The notes under the pieces are model-generated. The model saw only the letters and a list, made by a program, of their open reading frames with translations, searched no databases and was not told the origin of the DNA. 50,897 bases of DNA from Clostridia bacterium (GTDB taxonomy: Bacteria > Bacillota > Clostridia > Christensenellales > Aristaeellaceae), in the NCBI GenBank assembly GCA_017410455.1, contig JAFQQT010000059.1, positions 1 to 50,897 of the forward strand, in the 5' to 3' direction. Shown one piece after another: positions 24,538 to 31,948 of this stretch. Numbering within the stretch: the first letter of the stretch is position 1; each line of letters starts with the position of its first letter. Made by a program: the position numbers and the translations under genes.

Positions 24538-25401
24538 TTATTTGCGGCGCAGCAGCCCGTTCTCCTCCACAACCTCGAAGAAGTAGGGGCGTTCCTGCAG
24601 GCGGGTGTTGGGGCTGTGCAGGGTCATCATCAGCCGGCCTTCCTTCGTGCGGAAGATCATGCCGTGGCCGCCGTCCTTCATGAACAGGGGCTGCACCTGG
24701 CGGAATTCGCCGGTGATCTCGCCGTTTTTGCTCACGGCCAGGCCCTGGGTGTAGCCCTCGTGGGAGAAGGCGGCCCAGAGCATCAGCAGATTACCGTCCT
24801 CCGTGCGCCACATGAAGGGGCCGTCGGTGACGAAGGAGGGCATGCCCTTGACGGGGCGGCCGGGGACGATCCACTTGGCCTCCGAGGCGGTGAAGAGCAG
24901 GCGGGGCGGCCCGACGGGGGACTTCAGGTCATCGCTGAGCTGCATCGCCCAGATCTCGCCGTCGATGGCCTGCACCCACTCGTGGCAGAACACCATCCAG
25001 GGCGTGCCGTAGCGGTCGACGTAGAAGGTGCCGTCCAGGCACTCCCAGTGATGGGGGGTGACGGGGCCTTCGCTGTGGGGCCGGAAGGGGCCCAGGGGGT
25101 TGTCGGCCTTGAGGATGGCGGTGCCGCGGCACATGTCCTCCTTTTTAAAGGAAGCGAACATGTAGAATGCGCCCTTCCACGGGTGCACCTCCGGCGCCCA
25201 GTAGTTGTGGGTGGCCCAGAAGGAGCCGTCGTTGTGGAAGACCTCGATGGCCTCCGACCAGTTTTCCAGGTCGTCGGAGACATAGGCGTCAAAGCCGTCG
25301 CCCTCGCCCCAGCAGGTCGCGCCGCGGGTGCCATAAAGATAGTACTTGCCCTCGTGCAGCAGCACGAACGGGTCGCGGATGTTGATGTCGGTCAGTTTCA
25401 T
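24538..25401 (-). CDS. Glycoside hydrolase family 43-like enzyme
   Basis: 287 residues from the ATG at 25401 (AGGAGG nine bases upstream). The promoter lies inside the longer open frame, so the upstream starts are excluded. No signal peptide. The five-bladed propeller starts with the probable base Asp10 in NIRDPFVLLHEGKYYLYG. YWAPEVHPWKGAFYMFASF and CLDGTFYVDRYGTPWMVF (Asp123, probable pKa modulator) follow, then CHEWVQ with Glu141 as an acid candidate. The usual EGP motif is TDGPFMWR here, so the acid residue is uncertain. Likely an exo-acting galactosidase or arabinofuranosidase working with GH35 inside the cell; the substrate is inferred from neighbours only. Confidence 0.85.
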   Translation of the reverse strand: MKLTDINIRDPFVLLHEGKYYLYGTRGATCWGEGDGFDAYVSDDLENWSEAIEVFHNDGSFWATHNYWAPEVHPWKGAFYMFASFKKEDMCRGTAILKADNPLGPFRPHSEGPVTPHHWECLDGTFYVDRYGTPWMVFCHEWVQAIDGEIWAMQLSDDLKSPVGPPRLLFTASEAKWIVPGRPVKGMPSFVTDGPFMWRTEDGNLLMLWAAFSHEGYTQGLAVSKNGEITGEFRQVQPLFMKDGGHGMIFRTKEGRLMMTLHSPNTRLQERPYFFEVVEENGLLRRK

Positions 25402-25442
25402 GGGGGTTGCCCTCCTTTGGTGTCGGGGTTGATTGCGCTGAC

Positions 25443-25471
25443 AGTATAACAGACTTGCCGGGGAAATGCAA
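25443..25471 (-). promoter_or_regulatory. SigA promoter for the GH43/flavodoxin/GH35 operon
   Basis: On the minus strand TTGCAT (25466-25471), a 17-base spacer and TATACT (25443-25448), giving a leader of about 35 bases before the GH43 start. Confidence 0.8.
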
Positions 25472-25508
25472 TTGGGGAAAAGGCTTTGCGCTGTATACAA
25501 TGGCGCAT

Positions 25509-25540
25509 GCAAAAACCCCGCCTGCGGATTGCGGGCGGGG
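25509..25540 (-). terminator. Terminator after the TIR gene
   Basis: On the minus strand CCCCGCCCGC pairs with GCAGGCGGGG across a short loop and is followed by TTTTTGC. It lies eight bases after the TIR-gene stop. Confidence 0.88.
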
Positions 25541-25547
25541 TGGGGGA

Positions 25548-27752
25548 TCATTCCTCCTTCGCCAGGAATTTTTCTTTCATCTTATTCCTGGGCCAGGACA
25601 GACGGTAGCGCTTGCGGGCGCCGACGATGAGCTTGCCATAATACCGGCGGGGCGTCCCGTATTTGTACAGCAGAGCGAAGACGACGGCGCAAAGGCCTGT
25701 AAAGATGGTGACTCCGATTCCGGGGAAGCTGCAATAAGGTTCACCATAAAAGGAAGGTTGGATGGAGTTGGGCCACCAATAATCGAGGTACATGAAACAA
25801 GAGAAAAACAGCAACAGCAAAGAAAGTGCTGTCAGAAGGAGGAATACGGGCCTGTATCTGCGGCCTTTGCCAGCAAACCAGATCAGCGTGTGTTCTGCCA
25901 GCAAGGACACAGCAATGGAGGTGTTCCAGCTGCCTTCTGCCAGCCTGGTCTTTTTGTCCTCTGCCAGAATCACCAGATCCGGCACATCCTTCCAGTGCTT
26001 CCGCAAAGGCGGGAATGTCAGATGAATGGGGTGCTGCATGTCGGCAGGGAAATCCGCCGGCTGTGTTTCCTGCTCCGGGGCCGGAGGCAGCCCGACCCAG
26101 TCCACGGCTTTCTCTTGCGCCCTGAAGCGCTTGTTCCACTTCCCCCGGTGCCAGGACAAATGATAGTGCTTATGCGTGAAGATGACAAGGCTGCCGTAAA
26201 TCCGATAAGGGGCGCTTTTCAAAAGGAATGCCAACAGGTAGCCGACAGCCAGCAAACTGTTCACAAGAGCAGCACATCCATTGACATTTGCCGCCACGAC
26301 AGCCGCGTCATTGATGCCAAGCAATTCTCTGTCTTCGGACGCACGAGTCCAGAATACGAATGCCACAAACAGAAAGGCGAGCATCAGGAGCAGATACCAG
26401 AAATTCCTCTTGCGCTTCTTCTCGGCAAACCAGACCTTGGTATGGTTTGTTTCCAGCGGAATCGTGGCGGAGGTATTCCACTTGACCCCGGTCAGCTCGG
26501 TCTTCCGGTCTGCGGCCAGCACGACCCAGTTCGGCACCTTCTTCCAGTGCTCGCGCAGGCCCGGGAAGGTGAAGCCGACGGCGTATCTGGCGTCTGCGGG
26601 GGCGGTATCCACGAGGGGCACGAGCTCCGGCTCGCTCTGTCCGCGGCTGCTTTGCCGTGCGGTTGCCTTCTGCTTCGGCTTCTTTCTCACCGGCGCTTTG
26701 GCTTTCCGTGGCTTGCCCTTGAGCATCTGCAGGCCCTTTCCGGCCTTGTCCGCCAGGCCCTTGGTAACCTTCTTCACGTCGTCCATGCTGAAGGCGGGCT
26801 TGTCCGTGCTGCCCGGCGCGGGCTCCGGCTGATCCGGATCGGTCTGGGGCTGGGACGGGGTCAGCAGCTTCAGCAGGTTCTGGGACGCAGAGATGTCCGT
26901 CATGTCCATGCTCTGCAGCTTGCGGATGCGGAAGTGCTGCGGCAGCTGAGAGAAGTGGAAATGGTTGTACAGCAGGGGCACCAGGCGGCGATCCTCATCC
27001 TCGTCCATCATCTCCATGAAGCGGGACCACTCGCTGCGCACCCATGCGCTGGTCAGATGCTCCTCATTCGCACAGACCACCAGCATCACCCTGGAGGTCT
27101 CCAGCGCATGATAGATCCCGGCCTCGTAGTTGGCGCCGGCAACGCTGTGCAGGCACTCCGGCGCAAAGAACACCCGCACGCCGTGATCCTTCAGATAATG
27201 ATAGAGCTGCGTGGCGTAGTAGAAGTCCTCCGTCTTCTCATCCGTGCCCGGCTTGGTGGTCTTGTGGCAGAGGAACACGTCGTAAGGCTCGCAGCTTTCC
27301 GCCAGGCGGCGGATGTCGGCCTGAACGTCATCAATATAGGCTGCCTCCCGCTGGTACTGGGCCCGGACGGACGGCGGCGCGTATTCGCAGGCTGCGATGA
27401 AATCTGCCTGCACCTGCAGGGGCTTCCTCTGCACGCAATGCACCGTGGGCAGACGCCTGCCGCTGGCGGGATCCTCCACATATTCCACGCCGTAGTGGCA
27501 CATCAGGCGGCCCCAGAGGGCTTCATGCTCGTCCGGGTTGACCAGCAGCACCTGCTGATAGCTGGCTTCTGCGGCGGCGAAGTCGCAGGCCAGGCGCTGA
27601 CGGGTGGCGCGCTCCAGGGTGGTCAGCGTGTCGCCGGTGGAGCGGGGGCGGGCGTTCAGCGTTCCGCAGGCGGGGCAGGGAAAGGCGGGGGCGTCCTCCG
27701 GAATGGTCAGCAGATACCCGCAGCAGCTGCAGGGCAGGGCTTTGGTGCTCAT
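25548..27752 (-). CDS. Zinc-ribbon/TIR-domain protein with duplicated membrane module
   Basis: 734 residues from the ATG at 27752 (GGAGGA upstream; the promoter excludes longer starts). Residues 8-29 form a zinc ribbon (Cys8, Cys11, Cys26, Cys29). A helical TPR-like stretch (45-85) and linker precede a TIR domain (about 157-295: YDVFLCHKTT, VRVFFAPECL). Glu241 in AWVRSEWSRF lines up with the catalytic Glu of NAD-cleaving TIR proteins such as SARM1 (WVxKE). A basic Lys-rich linker (325-370) follows, then two copies of a module (about 394-545 and 577-732), each a small beta domain (TFPGLREHWKKVPNWVVLA; TFPPLRKHWKDVPDLVILA), two membrane spans and a YxLSW motif. NAD cleavage at the membrane in response to a signal is possible but unproven. 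It is transcribed alone. Confidence 0.85.
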   Translation of the reverse strand: MSTKALPCSCCGYLLTIPEDAPAFPCPACGTLNARPRSTGDTLTTLERATRQRLACDFAAAEASYQQVLLVNPDEHEALWGRLMCHYGVEYVEDPASGRRLPTVHCVQRKPLQVQADFIAACEYAPPSVRAQYQREAAYIDDVQADIRRLAESCEPYDVFLCHKTTKPGTDEKTEDFYYATQLYHYLKDHGVRVFFAPECLHSVAGANYEAGIYHALETSRVMLVVCANEEHLTSAWVRSEWSRFMEMMDEDEDRRLVPLLYNHFHFSQLPQHFRIRKLQSMDMTDISASQNLLKLLTPSQPQTDPDQPEPAPGSTDKPAFSMDDVKKVTKGLADKAGKGLQMLKGKPRKAKAPVRKKPKQKATARQSSRGQSEPELVPLVDTAPADARYAVGFTFPGLREHWKKVPNWVVLAADRKTELTGVKWNTSATIPLETNHTKVWFAEKKRKRNFWYLLLMLAFLFVAFVFWTRASEDRELLGINDAAVVAANVNGCAALVNSLLAVGYLLAFLLKSAPYRIYGSLVIFTHKHYHLSWHRGKWNKRFRAQEKAVDWVGLPPAPEQETQPADFPADMQHPIHLTFPPLRKHWKDVPDLVILAEDKKTRLAEGSWNTSIAVSLLAEHTLIWFAGKGRRYRPVFLLLTALSLLLLFFSCFMYLDYWWPNSIQPSFYGEPYCSFPGIGVTIFTGLCAVVFALLYKYGTPRRYYGKLIVGARKRYRLSWPRNKMKEKFLAKEE

Positions 27753-27792
27753 GGCGACGTCCTCCTGTGTGATGATGAGTTGTGTTGCGCTC

Positions 27793-27821
27793 ATTATAGC
27801 ACAGGGAGTGGCAGAAATCAA
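27793..27821 (-). promoter_or_regulatory. SigA promoter of the TIR gene
   Basis: On the minus strand TTGATT (27816-27821), a 17-base spacer and the perfect -10 TATAAT (27793-27798). It fixes the start codon at 27752. Confidence 0.85.
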
Positions 27822-27955
27822 TGATAAAGACTGAGAGGCGGGAACGTCATGCCCGGGCGGAACAAAATGCCCCCCTGATACGTCTGTATAGGTGGAGAAA
27901 GTGTCTGCCGGGCCCGCATCCGACATCATCGGGCAGCATCCCGGAAAAATATCGC

Positions 27956-27984
27956 TTGCCTAACAGGCGTTTCCCGTGTACAAT
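27956..27984 (+). promoter_or_regulatory. SigA promoter of the peptidoglycan-binding lipoprotein gene
   Basis: TTGCCT (27956-27961), a 17-base spacer and TACAAT (27979-27984). The leader is about 70 bases. The 27822-27955 stretch between the divergent promoters shows nothing else recognisable. Confidence 0.8.
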
Positions 27985-28061
27985 ATGAGGGTACACATGC
28001 ATTGGATGAATACCGGGGGATATCCCCCGCTGATGCTGAGAACAAGGAGGTTTGAAACGGC

Positions 28062-29942
28062 ATGAAGAAGCTGTTGAAGGGCGCAGCGCTGGCCGCGTGC
28101 CTGCTGGCGTGCCTGTTGCTGACGGCCTGCGTCGTTCCGCCGGACGACGACCTGACCGGCGGCGTGATTGATTCGGAGTATCAGGATGTGGCGCCGCGCA
28201 TCAGCCCCACGCCCACCCCGTCCCCCACGCCCTACCGGAGCGAAACCAAGACCCCTGAACCCACCGTGGACTGGAACTCCATGTGGGATAACACCCCCAC
28301 GCCCACCATTCAACCCGGGCAGTATCCCCAGGCGACGGATGGCTCGATTTCCATCGGGCGCGTGACCCCGGGCGCTGTCACCACCACCCGGGCTGCCACC
28401 ACCACCCGGGCAGCCACCACCACGAAGGCTGCCGCCACCACGCCGGCCGCCACATCCCTGAAGCTGGGCTCCACCGGCAGCGAGGTGCGCCGCCTGCAGA
28501 CCCGGCTGAAGGAGCTGGGCTACTACAAGGGCAGCGTGGACGGCGACTTCGGCGAAGGCACGGAGACGGCCGTGAAGGCCTTCCAGGAGCGCAATGGCCT
28601 GACGGTGGACGGCAAGGCCGGCGCTTACACCCTGGAGAAGCTCTACTCCAGCGACGCCCGCCGCGCGTCCTCCAGCCCCACGGCCACGCCCCGCCGCACC
28701 GCCACCCCCACCCCCCGCGCCACGGCTGTGCCGGATACGGACGTCTACCTTGAGGTCGGCTCCACGGGTTCCAAGGTGCGGGTGCTGCAGAATCGCCTGA
28801 TCGAGCTGGGGTGGCTGGATGGCGAGGCGGACGGCTCCTATGGCGAAGCCACGGCCTGGGCTGTGATGGCCTTCCAGAAGAAGCACGGCCTGTGGGAGGA
28901 TGGCAAGGCCGGCCCCGACACCCTCACCCTGCTCTACTCCACCCGCGCGGCGAGCAGCTCCTCGCCCGTGGCTTCCGTGGGCGTGACGCTGCGCGAGGGC
29001 GACTCCTCCGACGCGGTCCGCGCGATGCAGAAGCGTCTCAAGACCCTGGGCTACCTCTCCGGCTCGGCGGATGGCGCCTATGGCACGGCCACCAAGGCTG
29101 CGGTCATCGCCTTCCAGACCGCCAACGGCCTGACCGCTGACGGCAAGGCCGGCATGACCACCCTGAACGTGCTCTACTCCGATGACGCCAAGAGCGCCGA
29201 CAGCCTCTCGGGCAGTGGCAATGGCGCCGACAGCAGCACCGGCGTGGTCGTCAACGGCTACACCACCCTGCGCGAGGGTGATGAGGGCGATGCGGTGAAG
29301 AAGCTGCAGCGCGCGCTGAAGAACCGGGGCTACTACTCCGGCAGCATCGACGGCGTGTACGGCACCTCCACCGTGGCGGCCGTGACGGCCTTCCAGCAGC
29401 GCAACGGCCTGACTGCCGACGGCAAGGCCGGCCCCAGCACCCAGACGGTCCTCTACGGCGGCGACGCCCTGGATGCGGACACGGAGACCCTCCGTCCCGG
29501 CGACAGCGGCATCGACGTGCGCAACATGCAGTACACCCTCTACGAGCTGGGCTACTATGATGGCACGGTGGACGGCGTGTATGGCGACACCACGCAGGAC
29601 GCGGTGCGGGCCTTCCAGATCCGCAACGGCGTGACCCCCGTGGACGGCATCGCCGGCAAGAAGACCCTGAGCGTGCTCTACTCCTCCAAGGCCATCGCCG
29701 CCCAGGCGGCTGTGACCGAGTACCAGACGCTGCGCAAGGGCGACCGCGGCAACTCCGTTGTGGAGATGCAGGACAGCCTGCAGCAGCTGGGCTACCTCTA
29801 CGATGTGACCGGCTACTACGACGATGCGACGGTGGAGGCCGTGAAGAACTTCCAGCGCCGCAACGGCCTGGAAGTGGATGGCGCTGCCGGGCAGGAGACC
29901 CTGCGCGTGCTCTACTCCAGCAGCCCCGTGCCCGCCTACTGA
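28062..29942 (+). CDS. Lipoprotein with six peptidoglycan-binding (PG_binding_1) repeats
   Basis: 626 residues. The N-terminus has a lipobox (LLLTACVVPP), so it is anchored to the outer face of the membrane. A Pro/Thr-rich low-complexity linker (about 45-140) is followed by six repeats of about 65 residues, each with the pattern LxxGxxGxxVxxLQxxLxxL, GYY...DGxYG, TxxAVxxFQxxNGL and DGxAGxxT, typical of PF01471. Spacers between repeats 1 and 2 are again Thr/Pro-rich. No enzymatic domain is present, so it probably binds cell wall as a structural or tethering protein. The next gene encodes a secreted transglutaminase-like protein in the same direction, behind a terminator. Confidence 0.93.
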   Translation: MKKLLKGAALAACLLACLLLTACVVPPDDDLTGGVIDSEYQDVAPRISPTPTPSPTPYRSETKTPEPTVDWNSMWDNTPTPTIQPGQYPQATDGSISIGRVTPGAVTTTRAATTTRAATTTKAAATTPAATSLKLGSTGSEVRRLQTRLKELGYYKGSVDGDFGEGTETAVKAFQERNGLTVDGKAGAYTLEKLYSSDARRASSSPTATPRRTATPTPRATAVPDTDVYLEVGSTGSKVRVLQNRLIELGWLDGEADGSYGEATAWAVMAFQKKHGLWEDGKAGPDTLTLLYSTRAASSSSPVASVGVTLREGDSSDAVRAMQKRLKTLGYLSGSADGAYGTATKAAVIAFQTANGLTADGKAGMTTLNVLYSDDAKSADSLSGSGNGADSSTGVVVNGYTTLREGDEGDAVKKLQRALKNRGYYSGSIDGVYGTSTVAAVTAFQQRNGLTADGKAGPSTQTVLYGGDALDADTETLRPGDSGIDVRNMQYTLYELGYYDGTVDGVYGDTTQDAVRAFQIRNGVTPVDGIAGKKTLSVLYSSKAIAAQAAVTEYQTLRKGDRGNSVVEMQDSLQQLGYLYDVTGYYDDATVEAVKNFQRRNGLEVDGAAGQETLRVLYSSSPVPAY

Positions 29943-29954
29943 TCCGATATCCCG

Positions 29955-29998
29955 CCGGGGAGCGCCTGCCTTTGCGGCGGGAGGCTCCCCGGTTTTTT
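29955..29998 (+). terminator. Terminator after the lipoprotein gene
   Basis: A nine-base stem (CCGGGGAGC 29955-29963 with GCTCCCCGG 29984-29992) enclosing a smaller CGCC/GGCG pairing, then TTTTTT. Confidence 0.9.
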
Positions 29999-30027
29999 GT
30001 GCGACAACGCCCCGAAGGAGGATGAAG

Positions 30028-31083
30028 ATGAGGAAGATCCTGTCCCTGCTGCTGGGGCTGATGATGCTGCTTCCCGCTGCCGCAGCGGCGGAGCTGCCAC
30101 TGGTCTATCCGGAGGCGACGGTCATCTCCGTCATCGACCTGACGCAGGCGCAGCGCACCCTGGCAGCACAGCTGTACATGCCGGTGCTGCGCGGGGAAAC
30201 GCGGATCGAACTGCCGGAGGGCACCCGCTACGACGATGTGGGCCCGGCGATGCAGTGCCTGATGCTGGACTATCCGGAGCTGTTCCACCTGGGGCGCACC
30301 TACACCATCACCTACTGGCAGAACGAGCCGGACGTAGCCGTGGCCGTTTCGCCGGACTACCGCATGGATGCGCAGACTGCTGACAGCCTCCGCCAGCAGC
30401 TTTATGAGCGGGCGCTGGCCATGATCCGCGTGAACGGCACCGCCGTGGGGCTGCACGACATGCTGCTGGACAGCGTCGCCTATGGCGGCACGGACGACAT
30501 GCGCCACACCGCCGTGGGCGCGCTCCTGCAGGGCACAGCCACCTGCGAGGGCTATGCCCAGGCGCTCACGCTCCTGTACCGCATGGCCGGCATCCCCTGC
30601 GGCATGATCACCGGGCAGGCGGTGGAGCACAGCACGGGGCAGCTCTCCGGCCACTCGTGGAACATCATCAACCTGGGCGGATACAGCCTCATCGACGCCA
30701 CCTGGAACGACCAGGAGGCTTCCGGGCTCAACACCCACTGGTACTTCGGGCTCTCCACGCAGCAGATGGCCGCCGACCACGCGCCGGACGCGGACATGAA
30801 CGTCCCCCTGTGCACCGATCACGCCGGCTGGCACCAACGCTACGGCCGCTACGCCGCCACGCAGGAGGATATCTACCGCGCCCTGCAGCAGCTGGTGACA
30901 AGCGGCGAACCCGTCAACCTGCGCATCACCGATGATGCGCTCTATACCAGCGTCGCCCGGGACGTGGGTGCGCTCCTGGACGCCTACAACGCCTGGGCCC
31001 CCATGGAGGCGGGCTTCTATGGCCGCTACAGCTACCTCCTGTGCGACGCCCAGCGGTGCATCATCATCCTGCGAACGGAGTGA
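30028..31083 (+). CDS. Secreted transglutaminase-like protein
   Basis: 351 residues from the ATG at 30028, six bases after AAGGAGG; the ATG at 30022 is too close to it. Signal peptide MRKILSLLLGLMMLLPAAAA. The core fold has the Cys-His-Asp triad of the transglutaminase superfamily: Cys173 in GTATCEGYAQAL, His209 in SGHSWNIINLGG and Asp223 in SLIDATWND. This kind of extracellular protein is usually a protease or amidase rather than a cross-linking enzyme. A role in cell-wall or surface-protein processing would match the preceding gene, but the substrate is unknown. No own promoter is obvious, so it may depend on readthrough. Confidence 0.88.
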   Translation: MRKILSLLLGLMMLLPAAAAAELPLVYPEATVISVIDLTQAQRTLAAQLYMPVLRGETRIELPEGTRYDDVGPAMQCLMLDYPELFHLGRTYTITYWQNEPDVAVAVSPDYRMDAQTADSLRQQLYERALAMIRVNGTAVGLHDMLLDSVAYGGTDDMRHTAVGALLQGTATCEGYAQALTLLYRMAGIPCGMITGQAVEHSTGQLSGHSWNIINLGGYSLIDATWNDQEASGLNTHWYFGLSTQQMAADHAPDADMNVPLCTDHAGWHQRYGRYAATQEDIYRALQQLVTSGEPVNLRITDDALYTSVARDVGALLDAYNAWAPMEAGFYGRYSYLLCDAQRCIIILRTE

Positions 31084-31093
31084 GGAGGGTATG

Positions 31094-31134
31094 AAGAATC
31101 CCCGCCTGCAGTGCGATCAGGCGGGGATTCTTTT
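31094..31134. terminator. Bidirectional terminator
   Basis: A 15-base stem (AAGAATCCCCGCCTG with CAGGCGGGGATTCTT) followed by T residues on plus and on minus. It serves the convergent transglutaminase-like gene and small secreted protein gene. Confidence 0.9.
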
Positions 31135-31145
31135 GGATCATGCGT

Positions 31146-31718
31146 TTACTTGCCGGTATAGGAGAGGTTGATCAGGATGTCCTCCATCATTTCGCGCTCA
31201 GCGCTGGTGATGCGGTCATCGACGGAGAAATAGAACAGCTGGAAATGGCAGTCCTCAAACTGGGGCATGTAGGCGGCATAGTAGAGATTCTCCACCTTCA
31301 TGGCCATGTACACATAGCGGTGATTCTTGTCCGGCACCTTGCATACCTCAAAGCTGAGGATATCAGCCTCGCTCGTATCCAGCAGAGTGATGAACGTGGG
31401 CAGGAAGGGGCCGAGCAGGCTCAGCATCCAATCATCAAAGGGCTCGTAGTCCTCTGCCAGCGGCATGATGAACAGAACGCTGCGCTTGTCGGCGGAGGTG
31501 GCGCACAGGGCATTGGAGAGATCCAGGCTATCGGAATGGGCAGAGACCATGTCGGCTACAGAATTGCCACTTGTCACGGAGAACTCCGGCGGCAGGTATA
31601 CCTTCAGGTTGATGGCCTGCCTGGTGTGCGCCTTCCAGCCCGTGGGCGCGGCGGCGGAAGCCATCGTCGTGCAGAAAAGCAGCGTCAGGCAGAGCAACAG
31701 GGCGATCAGTTTCTTCAT
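31146..31718 (-). CDS. Small secreted protein of unknown function
   Basis: 190 residues from the ATG at 31718 (AAGGAG upstream). Signal peptide MKKLIALLLCLTLLFCTTMA. The mature part (about 165 residues) is a mixed alpha/beta domain with INLKVYLPPEFSV near the start and a Tyr-rich stretch (RYVYMAMKVENLYYAAYMP) in the middle. No catalytic motif or anchor was recognised. It somewhat resembles small surface proteins of the PsbP/MOG1 fold in gut Firmicutes, but I would not assign it. Divergent from secA. Confidence 0.75.
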   Translation of the reverse strand: MKKLIALLLCLTLLFCTTMASAAAPTGWKAHTRQAINLKVYLPPEFSVTSGNSVADMVSAHSDSLDLSNALCATSADKRSVLFIMPLAEDYEPFDDWMLSLLGPFLPTFITLLDTSEADILSFEVCKVPDKNHRYVYMAMKVENLYYAAYMPQFEDCHFQLFYFSVDDRITSAEREMMEDILINLSYTGK

Positions 31719-31784
31719 GATGGTGTTTCTCCTTTGCGTGATGACAGGTTCCGTGCGGCATGCATCTGAGCCGAAGGGTTTTGC

Positions 31785-31813
31785 TTGCAACACGGGGGCA
31801 TCTGTGCTATAAT
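31785..31813 (+). promoter_or_regulatory. SigA promoter of secA
   Basis: TTGCAA (31785-31790), a 17-base spacer and TATAAT (31808-31813). The leader of about 130 bases begins with a GCGGAC/GTCCGC hairpin (31832-31853) of unknown role. Confidence 0.88.
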
Positions 31814-31948
31814 AAATTGGTTTACCATATGGCGGACGCTGCGGGCTGTCCGCTATACACCCTTTACAATGCAGATGAAGTCCGTTTTTCCCGGACAATA
31901 CTCAATATTTGCAGAGAATATTTCCCCGAATCGAAAGGAGATCCTATC

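Noticed and set aside
31829-31948. Upstream ATG giving SecA a 40-residue extension
   Set aside because: It lies about 10 bases after the predicted transcription start and has no ribosome binding site. The GTG at 31949 has AAAGGAG and gives the normal SecA N-terminus.
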